Made by a program: the position numbers and the translations under genes. This document shows positions 37,391 to 47,118 of a stretch of DNA of 64,000 bases, in pieces (the first letter of the stretch is position 1; the number at the start of each line of letters is the position of its first letter). Source of the stretch: Oceanobacillus piezotolerans (GTDB taxonomy: Bacteria > Bacillota > Bacilli > Bacillales > Amphibacillaceae); NCBI RefSeq assembly GCF_003665065.1, contig NZ_RCHR01000001.1:620001-684000 (forward strand), written 5' to 3'. The notes below the pieces were generated by a model. The model had not been told where the DNA came from. It saw nothing but the letters and a program-made list of their open reading frames with translations, and did not search any database.

Positions 37391-37951
37391 TTACGATTGC
37401 CTGGAATACTTTAATGAGTCTTGTTTAATAGTTATTTCTTCCCCTTCTATAATTGAGTTGGCAATCACTTCACATTTTTTGATAGCCCACAGGTAATGAT
37501 TAGACGTGTTCGCAGCAAAATAACTGTATAAATTACTAGTTTTAGTCCACTTAAAGTATTTTTTTGACATGAGTTCTTCATCAGTATGTAATTTAATTAA
37601 ATCCATTACTCTTTGATGGCTTAGTTTCAATTTTTTAAAAGCTTGATTAAAAGTTACATCTTGGTAATTTTCCCAGATTTGCATATTTAGCAAATTAATA
37701 TTCCTCCATTTATAACCCGGTGCCGGTATAGAAGGAGTATCACCATCCATACCTTCTCTGTACCATCTTTCAAGCATTGCATGCCATTCATACAAATGCA
37801 TGAGGATATCCCGGAAATTCTTATCCCTTTCTGGAGTTTCAATGGAAATACTTCTTTTTCTGCTAGGTACGGATTCTATTATTTCAAGTAATCTTTTAAA
37901 ATTCTGGTCACTATTCATTAGTAGAATTTCTTTTTCACTCTGCTCTGCCAT
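37391..37951 (-). CDS. ClbS/DfsB family (DUF1706) four-helix protein
   Basis: This 186-residue protein has the DUF1706 pattern: RDILMHLYEWHAMLERWY, APGYKWRNINLLN and FAANTSNHYLWAIKKC. ClbS, the studied member, protects DNA from colibactin by opening its cyclopropane; the others are small DinB-like proteins of unknown role. It stands alone. Confidence 0.85.
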   Translation of the reverse strand: MAEQSEKEILLMNSDQNFKRLLEIIESVPSRKRSISIETPERDKNFRDILMHLYEWHAMLERWYREGMDGDTPSIPAPGYKWRNINLLNMQIWENYQDVTFNQAFKKLKLSHQRVMDLIKLHTDEELMSKKYFKWTKTSNLYSYFAANTSNHYLWAIKKCEVIANSIIEGEEITIKQDSLKYSRQS

Positions 37952-38249
37952 GATTCTCTCCCCATCTTTTATAACCTGCTTTTTATTAGAAAAATCGGGT
38001 ACAGTCTTATAATAGCATTTATCGTAAAAATATTTTTATTAAGTAAGGATCATTATTAATAACAGCAAAAATGACTGGATGAGTGACTAAATGAGGTAAT
38101 TTTCCTGTAAATCGGTACTTATCTATAAATGACAGGTTGTATCTTAGTAGTTTTTGGTGTTATAAGACTTATAATCTTTTGATGTCATTTATATGCTCAA
38201 CAATTGATAAAATACAGGTTAGAAACTAGATTCTGAAAATACTTATGTA
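37952..38249. other. Gene-free interval
   Basis: This AT-rich stretch shows no supported ORF or terminator. Confidence 0.35.
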
Positions 38250-38648
38250 TTATTTAGGCAAATTAAGCTGCCATGAGATCCCAAAACGATCAACAAGCCA
38301 GCCGAATTTCTTACTGAAACCATAGTCACCAATGGGCATGAGGGCTGCTCCACCATCTTGCAGTTTTTGATAAAGATAATCCATTTCGTCTTCTTTATCG
38401 CAAGTAACATAAATGGAAAACGAAGGTGTAAAAGAAAATTCATGTTTTACATTACTATCAATACACATAAATTCTTGGCCTTTTAATGAAAAAACTGCTT
38501 GCATCACTGTTCCTTCTTCCCCAGCTTCATCAGCTCCATATCGAACTATACTTTTGATTTCTGAATCCTCAATTAACGAGGTATAATAGTTCATCGCTTC
38601 TTCCGCATTTCCGTCTTGAAACATTAAAAACGGTGTAACTTTTGACAT
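38250..38648 (-). CDS. PhnB-like VOC protein
   Basis: ATG 38648 lies nine bases after AAAGG. The sequence VTPFLMFQDGNAEEAMNYY, VMQAVFSLKGQEFMCIDS and FGWLVDRFGISWQLNLP is typical of the PhnB/3-demethylubiquinone methyltransferase-like branch of VOC proteins. The reaction is unknown. Confidence 0.9.
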   Translation of the reverse strand: MSKVTPFLMFQDGNAEEAMNYYTSLIEDSEIKSIVRYGADEAGEEGTVMQAVFSLKGQEFMCIDSNVKHEFSFTPSFSIYVTCDKEDEMDYLYQKLQDGGAALMPIGDYGFSKKFGWLVDRFGISWQLNLPK

Positions 38649-38838
38649 CTTTATCAACCTTTCAAAAAAGATAATAGTACTAGATATATTATAAAGCCTT
38701 TATACAATATAAATAATCTGATACGTATGTTTTATTTTAAGCTAGTTAGAAACATTTAGTAGTCCACGTTAACCTTTTTTGTACTTTCTATAACCAAATT
38801 AAAACTCTGACTCGTTTTCCTCATTACATTGGCTCAAA

Positions 38839-39219
38839 TTAAGAAAAATCATTCTCTGAGACGGTCATCATTTTGTTTGCTTTATTAGATGTTTCTTCAT
38901 GACCCGGACCAAATAAATTTAGAATGATAACCCCTGCAAGAATTAAAAGGATTCCTGCAATACTAGCAAGATTAATTTTTTCTTTCCATATTAAAACCGA
39001 TATGATAGTAGTAAAAACAAGTCCTAGTCCTGACCACATTGCATATGCAGTATTTAAAGGAATGTTTTTAAGTGATAATGACAAAAAATAAAAACTAAAC
39101 ACAAATGCTATTATTAATCCAATTGTAGGAAAAAGTTTTGAGAACCCTTCAGAGGCTTTTAATAAGGAAGTACCAATTAGTTCTGCAACTATTGCAAATA
39201 GCAAGTAAAGATATGACAT
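38839..39219 (-). CDS. Small multidrug resistance (SMR/EmrE-type) protein
   Basis: This 126-residue protein has four membrane segments, the conserved Glu in LLFAIVAELIGTSLLKAS and AYAMWSGLGLVFTTIIS. SMR proteins exchange protons for cationic drugs or guanidinium and often work as pairs. No second SMR gene is adjacent, and the charged C-terminal tail (HEETSNKANK) is longer than usual. Confidence 0.9.
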   Translation of the reverse strand: MSYLYLLFAIVAELIGTSLLKASEGFSKLFPTIGLIIAFVFSFYFLSLSLKNIPLNTAYAMWSGLGLVFTTIISVLIWKEKINLASIAGILLILAGVIILNLFGPGHEETSNKANKMMTVSENDFS

Positions 39220-39349
39220 TTAATTCCTCCTGTATCTTGTTGTGGTCATGAATTAGTGTTTTGAGTCCTTCGTTAAAATGAATGGTGTTTTATTTAAGAG
39301 ACATTGGCACTCTCCCCTCTCTTTCAATAAATATCAAAGAGTTGATTCA

Positions 39350-39553
39350 CTATTGCCTCTTTAACTTTCTTTCACTTACAACTTGATAAAATTGAAAAAA
39401 CGTAAATAAAATAGCCAATACAGCTATAAAGCTTAATAAAACAGGATTACTTAAAGAAATGCTGTTATTAATCGATAAAATGATTACAATCAACCAAAAA
39501 CCAGCTAGCTTTAATATTCTATTTGCAATATTATTTTTAAACAAATCTCTCAC
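39350..39553 (-). CDS. Small two-helix membrane protein
   Basis: This 67-residue protein has two hydrophobic segments and a basic C-terminus (SERKLKRQ). The function is unknown and no family is recognised. Confidence 0.5.
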   Translation of the reverse strand: MRDLFKNNIANRILKLAGFWLIVIILSINNSISLSNPVLLSFIAVLAILFTFFQFYQVVSERKLKRQ

Positions 39554-39786
39554 CCCTTATGTTAGCCATTCTTTAAGAATACTAGTCATTCATAGATATA
39601 TATCTATACGGTTTAAATTGCAAAATGTTTCGATTTCAAAATTACTAAACAATAAACCTGGCTCAATATTTAAAAAACATTCTCCCCATTAATAGTTTAT
39701 TATTCCATTTCTCTCAATCAGAAAAAGGAGAGTGTTTTGATATTCTTCTTTGCTAACATAATAGATTATGAAGGGTTACTTCTGAT

Positions 39787-40275
39787 TTAAATAGGACGCG
39801 TTTTTGCATAAATTGCTTGCTCAGCCCCAAATCTGATTACTGTTCGCTCTAATTTCATACCAACTCTTTCTAATAACTTACAGGAGTAAATATTTGCTGT
39901 TTGTGTTTCAGCAACAACTTTAAAGTGGTTTAACTCATACAAAACATAATGAATAATGAACTGAACTACCTCTGTTGCATAACCTTTTCCCCACCAATTC
40001 GGTAATAGTTGATATGAAATTTCATGACAAATACCATCGTGATGTGGATCTATACTTACTAGCCCGATAAAATCACCGGTGTGTTTTTCTCTGACAATCC
40101 AGTAAAAAGAGTCTTCATCGGCATAAAGCATTTCAGAGAATACTGCTTCCATTTCATCATCGTGGCGTATGCCACCAAGATATTTTCTTACTTCAGAATT
40201 GACGTATAAGCTTTTTACCTCAGCATAATCAGAATTTTGCAAGGTATTAATGGAACATCGGGTTGATTCGAACAA
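39787..40275 (-). CDS. GNAT acetyltransferase
   Basis: TTG 40275 lies seven bases after GGAGG and gives the usual GNAT N-terminus MFESTRCSINTLQNSD. The frame upstream overlaps the previous gene. Motifs are ISYQLLPNWWGKGYATEVV and SCKLLERVGMKLERT. The product is about 162 residues. Confidence 0.87.
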   Translation of the reverse strand: MFESTRCSINTLQNSDYAEVKSLYVNSEVRKYLGGIRHDDEMEAVFSEMLYADEDSFYWIVREKHTGDFIGLVSIDPHHDGICHEISYQLLPNWWGKGYATEVVQFIIHYVLYELNHFKVVAETQTANIYSCKLLERVGMKLERTVIRFGAEQAIYAKTRPI

Positions 40276-40313
40276 ATTCATACCTCCTATTAAATGGTAA
40301 AGACTCCCATCGG

Positions 40314-40730
40314 TCATTGTTTTAATTCTACTTCAATTGTTCGTGGCTCATGCCCTTCCACATATATAACGACATTGGCCTCGCCATCATTTAACCAGTT
40401 TACAGATACATCTTCAGGTTCTATATTAATCCTATCCGTTGTATGAATTTTTCTCTCAATATAAGTGGTGTTATCATACTTAATTCTTATTCTAGGAACA
40501 GGAGAATCTCCTATTTCAACAACTTCAATCCTATTTTTATTATTAGGCGAATCACTTACAACCAGCAGTGTTTCTTCAGGGAAGAATAAAATAAAGAAAA
40601 CCTTTAATGGGTACCAAGCAATAACTCATAAAAGTAAAAGCACTAAGATAATGCCCCAGATAAAACAGCCGATTCCAGATATGAATTTTGTTTTTTGTTG
40701 TTCTTCCATGTAATCATTATTCCAATCCAT
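40314..40730 (-). pseudogene. Membrane-anchored protein with one in-frame TGA
   Basis: A single frame of 138 codons runs from ATG 40730 to TGA 40314, broken by one TGA at about codon 36 within the membrane segment (WGIILVLLLL then VIAWYPLKVFF). The rest (FFPEETLLVVSDSPNNKNRI, EDVSVNWLNDGEANVVIYV) is uninterrupted and has the look of a real protein. No selenocysteine element is expected here. The stop overlaps the upstream region of the GNAT gene. The family is not recognised. Confidence 0.7.
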
Positions 40731-40815
40731 CTCCTTATTCCCCACAATCTTGTAACATTCCCAGCTAAATACGGGGCAATAAAACTTAAAAAAACCTATT
40801 ACTATAACATGAATT

Positions 40816-41127
40816 TTAATATGGCTTTATTTCAATATAATTTTCCTCAGTTATTTCATTTTTATCAGGAACTAGTAAGGACTGAAAGGATTCAAATAGT
40901 TCTTGTATTTCTTTCTGCCCATTTATCATAATTATTTTTTCTTCATACTCATCCTTATCTTTATATCTTGTTACCTCTATCCATTTCGTGTCATCGTCTT
41001 GATTATTTAGGTATAGTAGATCGATATCTAAATACCTGTCATAAATTTCGGATGTTTTTTTCTGAATATCTAAATATTCTTCTACTCTATCTTTTTGAAT
41101 ATGATATTGATAAACTTTAACATACAC
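40816..41127 (-). CDS. Hypothetical protein with a monooxygenase-like (ABM) fold pattern
   Basis: This 103-residue protein begins MYVKVYQYHIQKDRVEEYLD and continues IEVTRYKDKDEYEEKI, a beta-alpha-beta pattern like antibiotic-biosynthesis-monooxygenase domains. No catalytic residues can be named. It ends 17 bases after the DUF2332 gene stop region begins and may be co-transcribed with it. Confidence 0.5.
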   Translation of the reverse strand: MYVKVYQYHIQKDRVEEYLDIQKKTSEIYDRYLDIDLLYLNNQDDDTKWIEVTRYKDKDEYEEKIIMINGQKEIQELFESFQSLLVPDKNEITEENYIEIKPY

Positions 41128-41144
41128 TTTTCTGTCCCCCTAAA

Positions 41145-42182
41145 TTATCTCCTTCCATTTTCAAACCATTGAAACCATCTGCCATGCCCATCCGTTTCTG
41201 CGATCATATGACAACTTTCTATCCCATTCAAATAATAATCCAGATGTAAGTACTTATCTTGAATGTTATTATATATATGGAAAACATCTCTCTCCTTCCC
41301 AATAGCTTCTACAGTTTGTAACAGAACCTTTTTCTTTTCTAACGGTATTTGATTTGCAACGTGAGTATGAAAAATACAGATAACACTTTCTTTTGGAATA
41401 CTGTTAACACATTTAGGTAACAAACTTATACCATCTCCATCAACGAGTCTTACTGAAGCTTTCTTCATATAATTTGCAGCTTCTTCAAACATAAGCATTC
41501 TATCTGTATGCTCGGTCCATATTAATGCTTTAAGCCACAATTCTTCTTCCTCATCATTTAAATCAACTGTATTTATATCTAAACCAATCCTAGTTGAAAT
41601 TGGTGGTGGCATTAAATGGAGGATTGGGGTATTCGCTCCTTTTACTTCAGTTGAAAGATGAAGTTTTGAATTTTTATTACCATAAATAATATTTGTCCCG
41701 TATGAGTAAGAATATTTATCCCATAAAAGCTGTAATCCAGCACTTGTCCCGATTTCGATAAGTGCTAATGGTTTCTTTGCCATCTCGTAAATCGTACAAA
41801 AAACTGGATAAAGATAGGCACATCTCCTTACTTCATTCGTTTGCACAAGTTTGGTTTTTAGGATGGATTCAACTTCTATTTGATATGTTAAGCAGAAATC
41901 CTTAAAGAATTGGAATGATTCCTTATATGATTTTGCATGAGGTACGATACTTGGATAATACTCCCTTAAAGAGTGTTCCTTTCCTTTTAGTAAGAGATAA
42001 TGAATTGCAGCAAATAAGAGGTTTGGTACGGGTTGCCCTTTTCGCGCCTTACTACAAATTGCAAGAAGATGATTGTCTGATGCAATTTTGATAGATAGAT
42101 GTTCATATAATAAGCTAGAACCCTTACACTCCTTTTCAGCAAAAGTCAAAAAGTTTCGAGACAACTTTTCTTTTTTAATCAA
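41145..42182 (-). CDS. DUF2332 family protein
   Basis: This 345-residue protein starts at TTG after GGGGGAG. DUF2332 features include ARKGQPVPNLLFAAIHYLLL, ALIEIGTSAGLQLLWDKYSY (SAM-methyltransferase-like glycine loop), RIGLDINTVDLND and FHTHVANQIP. The fold suggests a methyltransferase, but no function has been established. Confidence 0.88.
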   Translation of the reverse strand: MIKKEKLSRNFLTFAEKECKGSSLLYEHLSIKIASDNHLLAICSKARKGQPVPNLLFAAIHYLLLKGKEHSLREYYPSIVPHAKSYKESFQFFKDFCLTYQIEVESILKTKLVQTNEVRRCAYLYPVFCTIYEMAKKPLALIEIGTSAGLQLLWDKYSYSYGTNIIYGNKNSKLHLSTEVKGANTPILHLMPPPISTRIGLDINTVDLNDEEEELWLKALIWTEHTDRMLMFEEAANYMKKASVRLVDGDGISLLPKCVNSIPKESVICIFHTHVANQIPLEKKKVLLQTVEAIGKERDVFHIYNNIQDKYLHLDYYLNGIESCHMIAETDGHGRWFQWFENGRR

Positions 42183-42286
42183 ATAAGCTCCCCCTTTTAT
42201 GTTTTGGGCGACTATTTTAATGGTAAATTAGCTCATACAGCGAGAATAAATTGAGGTCTCCTTTGAATAAGAAGACCTCATTGGAT

Positions 42287-43048
42287 TTAAAATGCTTTTG
42301 CCTCAATAATAAAGCGATGCTGCTTTACATCAAAAAACCCTCTTGACTGAATATGCTGATGTATTTCATAAAGTTTTTCTTCATATTTTTGAATACTGAA
42401 GTCTGGAATTTGCCAAGGAATTGCTTTTAAGTAATACACTAATGCACCCACATCATAAAATCGCTGAATCGGGAATTCTTCCTTACTATACAATACTTGG
42501 AAATGATTCTTTTTAATTTCCTTTAAGGCTTCTTTTAAATCCCAATTCTCAAACTCCGTGTTTAAAGAGACACCAAGGGCTTTATTAATTTCTTTACAAT
42601 CCAATCCTCCAACCTGCTGTGTTAGAAATATACCATCTTGTCGGATGATTCTTCTGACCTCTTCTGGTGAATAAGATTCATGTTGATTGAGAATTAAGTC
42701 GAACTGATTTTCCTTAAATGGTAAGTCAGAATCTTCTTCAATTAACTCTACTTTAATACCCAAAGGTTCCAGATTCTCCTTAGCTAATTTAACGTTTGGT
42801 TTGTAAGCTTCTGTTGCATAAACCGTACGAGGAAGTGGTCTTAACATAGATAAAAATTCTCCGCCACCAGTACCCATGTCCAACATCGAATCTGCACGTT
42901 GAATTAGCTGTCTCGCCATACTTCCGTAAGACCATGAAAGCAGGCCACTCCGCTTACGTCCTGTCCCTGAAATAAAGGAGAAGTCCCATCCTGAAAATTG
43001 TCTATTAATATCATTTACATAACTTAAAAACTCACTGTCACGTCTCAT
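42287..43048 (-). CDS. Class I SAM-dependent methyltransferase
   Basis: This 253-residue protein has the SAM-binding motif MLDMGTGGGEFLSML, the acidic turn YATEAYKPNVKLA and FDLILNQHESYSPEEV. The substrate is unknown. It is a separate unit with no obvious partner. Confidence 0.9.
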   Translation of the reverse strand: MRRDSEFLSYVNDINRQFSGWDFSFISGTGRKRSGLLSWSYGSMARQLIQRADSMLDMGTGGGEFLSMLRPLPRTVYATEAYKPNVKLAKENLEPLGIKVELIEEDSDLPFKENQFDLILNQHESYSPEEVRRIIRQDGIFLTQQVGGLDCKEINKALGVSLNTEFENWDLKEALKEIKKNHFQVLYSKEEFPIQRFYDVGALVYYLKAIPWQIPDFSIQKYEEKLYEIHQHIQSRGFFDVKQHRFIIEAKAF

Positions 43049-43275
43049 CTATTCCCCTCCCAAATAGTTTAATTATTATATAACGCAGATTGGGAGGACC
43101 TCTTACAAAATAGGTAAACTGTTATGGTTCATGTTCCAATAATTTCATTTGTAAACACCCCTAATTGTAATCGCTTTTATTAGTAAATTATATCAAGCAT
43201 TCGATATCTACCGGCTCAATAATCGCTGCCTTTCTAAAAAATATAGGCTGGTAAAGTTTTAATAAAAGTTATAGG

Positions 43276-43734
43276 TTATAATGTCTTTTCCATATTAATA
43301 TTCGTTTCTATATATCCTAACTTTTCATATAACACACGTGCTCTTTTGTTGTGACCAAAGACGTGGAGACCTATCTTTTTCAATCCAATCTTTTTAGCAA
43401 AAACTTCGATCTCTCTCATTGCTTGTTTTCCATAGCCTTTACCTTGATTCTCTTCCCAGATATTTATGTCATAAATAAATCCTTTTTCAGCAGTTCTCTG
43501 TGCAAGCCAAATCATACCGACTTCCTTGCTTCCGTCACGAATCGTAAATAAATAATGGTTTCTTGTATTCTGACCGTCGGGCAATAATTTATTATATACT
43601 TGTTCTGCTCTACTAATTGCATCTTGTGGCTCCCAACCACCAGACTTCATTTGCTCGTTTGCATAGTTTCTAATGGAGAAACGATGATATTGCTGATACT
43701 CAATTAAATTCATGTCTTCTAATCTCAGATTCAT
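43276..43734 (-). CDS. GNAT acetyltransferase
   Basis: This 152-residue GNAT has IWEENQGKGYGKQAMREIE and NKRARVLYEKLGYIETNIN. The substrate is unknown. It follows the DJ-1/PfpI pseudogene in the same direction. Confidence 0.88.
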   Translation of the reverse strand: MNLRLEDMNLIEYQQYHRFSIRNYANEQMKSGGWEPQDAISRAEQVYNKLLPDGQNTRNHYLFTIRDGSKEVGMIWLAQRTAEKGFIYDINIWEENQGKGYGKQAMREIEVFAKKIGLKKIGLHVFGHNKRARVLYEKLGYIETNINMEKTL

Positions 43735-43789
43735 TTAATTTCTTCTCCTATATGTTTTAAAATTACAAGATGTGCCCCTATTTATTCCA

Positions 43790-44414
43790 CTAGGGTTTCA
43801 AGGTGTCCATTAGATTGTAGAAATATTTTGGTGCACCCGTATGGAAATAGTTAATACCAAGCCTCAAGGGTACTTCAGAAAAAACATCTAACTTCGATAA
43901 AATAATCTTAGCGAAGAGCAACCCACCAGCTGAACTAGCTGTTATTAGATTATTGTCCGAAATAGCTTTTACATTTATAGTTTGATTCACCCTTATAGTT
44001 GGGGTATACCATTTTGAGATATTCAAGACTGTTGCTCGTATGTATACGTTCGTCTAGTACACCAGATTCGGCGAGTGCAGTGGTAACACCGCAAATGGCG
44101 GCAACGGTTGCACCACACTCCAGCAATTCAAGTACCTTGTCTATAATCGGTAGGTGTCTTGGGTCATCCCAAGCATCTGCTCCAGGCAGCAGCAATACAG
44201 TTGAAAGAGAAGTAATAATATCATCGGTGGTAATCTCGGGTATAACTTTCATACCACCCTTTGTGATAATTGGATCCTTTGTGGCTCCTACGATCTTGAC
44301 GGAGACTTTATCACTCTGCTTTTTGAAGTATTGTCATGAATTCAGCTCTGCTGTTACATGCGCAATTTCCCAATCTGCTAATGGATCTAGTACATAACTA
44401 TAGACATTAATCAC
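43790..44414 (-). pseudogene. DJ-1/PfpI family protein with in-frame stop and frameshift
   Basis: GTG 44414 follows GGAGGGATAAA. The frame reads INVYSYVLDPLADWEIAHVT, then TGA after NS, then QYFKKQSDKVSVKIV and LLLPGADAWDDPRHL with the nucleophile elbow AAICGVTTAL. After NYKGESNYKCK it shifts, and AISDNNLITASSAGGLLFAK continues in another frame. Two lesions thus inactivate a normal type 1 glutamine amidotransferase-like protein. Confidence 0.82.
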
Positions 44415-44576
44415 TTTATCCCTCCGGAAAAATAGTTATTGTCATTCCGATTAATTGACCTATTTCCCTAAGCTTAATATTTCTATATTAACATAATAGT
44501 CAAATAACAGACCGAAAAAATAGATTTGTTTGAGTCGCTTTGTCTTGATTTCTGTGCATCTGCTATTAAATGATGA

Positions 44577-45296
44577 TTATTTCTTCCCTAGAGAAAAACC
44601 ATGAAATAATCGTCCTCCATAAGGAAGCAATATTTCATCAACTAATTTGATCACTTCTTTTTTGGAATCACTTTTATAATATAAATCAAAAACTTCCACA
44701 AATTGTTCAGCAAAACTTATGTCGTATTCCTTTAAGGAACGTATGATCCATTTAGAACGTCCAATCCACATATTATTTGTTCTCAACACAAATTCACTTA
44801 CGAGTTCAGCAAGTGTGTTAGCTATAAAAATTCCTTCTGCTCTATTATTACAACCAATAAAATCATCAAGGCTATCCGTAATAAAATAGCGTTTAGTATT
44901 TATTGTTTCCGTTGTCCAAATTTCTGGACCTTTGGCTAATAATTCTTTTGCTTCATATTTGATAGCATTTATAATTCCATTATCTTTTAGAATGATCCCT
45001 TCTGATACCATTCGTGGCAACGAAGGTCTTGCTCGTCTATAATCACTTTGGAAATACTCTCGATAAGATTCTAGATTATGTGCAAACACTTCAATCTTCC
45101 AACCATACTCAATTAGTGACTCCCTATAGGAAGAGCTATATGTTTTATCAAAAATTACTATATCCAAATCTGAGGTTTCTGTTGCTTCCCCACGTACAAC
45201 ACTACCTGCCAATAAAGCTCCATCGCAGTATGGAAAGTGACTTTTTATAAATTTGTGTGCTGCATTTATTGGATGTAACTTGTAATGATTTCCCAT
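44577..45296 (-). CDS. Nucleotidyltransferase-domain protein
   Basis: This 239-residue protein has the Pol-beta-type motif LLAGSVVRGEATETSDLDIVI (Gly-Ser and two Asp), followed by a helical C-terminal half. Similar proteins transfer nucleotides to antibiotics (ANT) or to proteins. No lethal or toxin partner was identified. Its ATG overlaps the stop of a decayed upstream gene (TAATG). Confidence 0.8.
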   Translation of the reverse strand: MGNHYKLHPINAAHKFIKSHFPYCDGALLAGSVVRGEATETSDLDIVIFDKTYSSSYRESLIEYGWKIEVFAHNLESYREYFQSDYRRARPSLPRMVSEGIILKDNGIINAIKYEAKELLAKGPEIWTTETINTKRYFITDSLDDFIGCNNRAEGIFIANTLAELVSEFVLRTNNMWIGRSKWIIRSLKEYDISFAEQFVEVFDLYYKSDSKKEVIKLVDEILLPYGGRLFHGFSLGKK

Positions 45297-45627
45297 TAAT
45301 ATCCCTTCTTTGTATTATCTATAAAAATATCTATTAACATTTCCTGTTGAATAGCTGTAAATTTCTTGTCATAGTAAGCTATTGCTGCACTTATTAATCT
45401 TTCATCAGCTTTAACTACCTCTTGATTAGCTAGATACCAAAAGCAAATCCAAGATTGGTGCCTTTATATTTTTCTATCACTGTATTCCATTTGGATAACC
45501 ATACTTAATTTTTTATCATTTCCAAATCATAGTCGTGGTCCCATTCACCGTGAATCATAAAGGAAGTTGGGAGCTGCTCTTTTAACGAAAAGAAACCTAA
45601 TATCAACAAACCGAGAAAATTTGTCAT
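45296..45627 (-). pseudogene. Fragmented coding remnant of unknown family
   Basis: ATG 45627 reads MTNFLGLLILGFFSLKEQLP, TSFMIHGEWDHDYDLEM and stops. Neighbouring frames continue KKLSMVIQMEYSDRK, WNTVIEKYKGTNLGFAFG and WYLANQEVVKADERLISAAI to a stop that overlaps the next ATG. The pieces are ordered and protein-like, so this was probably one gene translationally coupled to the nucleotidyltransferase. The family is not recognised. Confidence 0.5.
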
Positions 45628-45664
45628 GTCTTACATAAATTAAATTCAGATTTGGAATTTGCAT

Positions 45665-46189
45665 TTAATTATTAAAAAGACTATGAAATTCTTTATCATG
45701 GATTAACAAATCTTCTATTTTATGTTCTTTATTTAGGTTCGCTTGCCCCTTCACAACCTCAACTGCTGATTTTTTACTGCCTTCTTTTCGATATTGTATT
45801 TCTACGGCGAAGTTATAAATAATCTCATTAGACTCTGTTTTTTCATATTCAATATTGTTTACTTTTAATTCGTAACCATTTCTTATTGGTTCAATCATAA
45901 ATCCTGACCCATAGTTGTTTTTTACAAATTCCAAGTAGGACGATTCATCTGCAAAGTAATCTTTATAGAAGTTCTCGTCATATTGCACTAAATCTTCAAG
46001 TCCTTTACTATCCACAATTTGCTTCAATTCATCACTAGGACCTGTAAATGCTTGGTTTAATACTGTTTCTATTGTCACTAAATTTTCATCTTGATATTTT
46101 GTTTCTGTTTTTTCATTACAAGCAACTAAGACTAAGAGAATTATGGTAATGAAGGTGACTACATAAAACGATTGCCATTGTTTTTTCAA
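45665..46189 (-). CDS. Lipoprotein of unknown function
   Basis: TTG 46189 lies eight bases after GGGGGG. A signal peptide (FYVVTFITIILLVLVAC) ends in the lipobox LVAC, so the mature 150-residue protein is probably lipid-anchored outside the cell. The remainder (YDENFYKDYFADESSYLEFV, IQYRKEGSKKSAVEVVKG) has no recognised family. Confidence 0.75.
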   Translation of the reverse strand: MKKQWQSFYVVTFITIILLVLVACNEKTETKYQDENLVTIETVLNQAFTGPSDELKQIVDSKGLEDLVQYDENFYKDYFADESSYLEFVKNNYGSGFMIEPIRNGYELKVNNIEYEKTESNEIIYNFAVEIQYRKEGSKKSAVEVVKGQANLNKEHKIEDLLIHDKEFHSLFNN

Positions 46190-46231
46190 ATACAAATCCC
46201 CCCTTGAGTAATACATCGAAGTGAAATCGAT

Positions 46232-46417
46232 CTAATATTTTCTATGACCATCCGTTAAACCAACAGATTCAAAACCATTATTAATATAAAAGTTATTTAA
46301 TTTTATATTATCGGCAAAACAACCTAGCCTAAGGTAATCTTTATCTCTTAATTTGGTTTGTACCCAAGCCAAAATATTTCTGCCTAAATCTTTCTTTATA
46401 TATGTAGAAATAATCAT
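46232..46417 (-). pseudogene. C-terminal fragment of a GNAT acetyltransferase
   Basis: The 61-codon frame contains KKDLGRNILAWVQTKLRD and NIKLNNFYINNGFESVG, the last half of a GNAT domain. The upstream sequence does not supply the missing N-terminal half, so this is a truncated remnant. Confidence 0.65.
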
Positions 46418-46442
46418 TACACTTCACCAAACAAAATCTGCC

Positions 46443-46553
46443 TTATTTCTTTGGGTTCTTCTTGGTAGAGTTCGCTGCTATTATACCAGTTAATAATGCT
46501 ATAGAAATTGCCACCCAAACCCAAAAACTCCTTAAATATCTACAGTAAACCAT
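46443..46553 (-). CDS. 36-residue single-span membrane peptide
   Basis: ATG 46553 opens a frame with a hydrophobic segment (FWVWVAISIALLTGIIAA) and a basic tail (NSTKKNPKK). The ribosome site is weak (AAAGAG). It is like other short one-span proteins in the window, but could be a chance frame. Confidence 0.4.
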   Translation of the reverse strand: MVYCRYLRSFWVWVAISIALLTGIIAANSTKKNPKK

Positions 46554-46604
46554 ACTCTTTGTTTATAATGCTATGCATATTAGTCACTAAAGAGCATTTG
46601 TTAT

Positions 46605-47012
46605 TTACTTTATAGCTATATAGATTTCAACTTTCCCATTAGGATAGTATTTTTCATAATCTATTGAATAAGCTCTCTCTATTGTACCTGCTTCTTCTTG
46701 ATTCCATATTTTTCTCCAAGTATGAAAGATACCCTGTTCATCAGATGTTTCCACTTTATAGATTTCGAATTTCACATTTTCTGGGATTTCTATGAATGTT
46801 TTCCCATTATTATTTTCAATTCCAACGCTTAATGTATAATCTCCTTTATAGTTGCTCTCATAATTATGATAAATACCATATGTAGTTATTGCATTCATTT
46901 TGAGATGACTAGAAGCTTCTTTCCACATTTCGGTAATTTTCTCCATTACATGTTCATCGTTAAAATTATTTGTTTTAATACTACTAATTATTGATAGTCT
47001 CAACATCCTCAC
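46605..47012 (-). CDS. GyrI-like effector-binding domain protein
   Basis: This protein has about 135 residues and the AraC/GyrI effector-binding pattern: TTYGIYHNYESNYKGDYTLS, then FEIYKVETSDEQGIF and YEKYYPNGKVEIYIAIK. Stand-alone domains of this type bind small aromatic or cationic ligands. The start is uncertain: GTG, ATG and TTG lie within four codons. Confidence 0.75.
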   Translation of the reverse strand: MRMLRLSIISSIKTNNFNDEHVMEKITEMWKEASSHLKMNAITTYGIYHNYESNYKGDYTLSVGIENNNGKTFIEIPENVKFEIYKVETSDEQGIFHTWRKIWNQEEAGTIERAYSIDYEKYYPNGKVEIYIAIK

Positions 47013-47118
47013 CCTTTATTTTTAGAATTAGAGTTTCCCATCTTCCGTAAATCTTCTCCTATTTGTAATGAAATCGACATAAAAGCACTGCTATTATTTT
47101 ATGAAAAAGCGTCCCTTC

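Noticed and set aside
43988-44003. The 15-mer CCCTTATAGTTGGGG is shared with the inverted repeat at 2778-2814.
   Set aside because: At 43988 it is coding sequence of the DJ-1/PfpI pseudogene (PNYKGE), and one such match is expected by chance in 64 kb.
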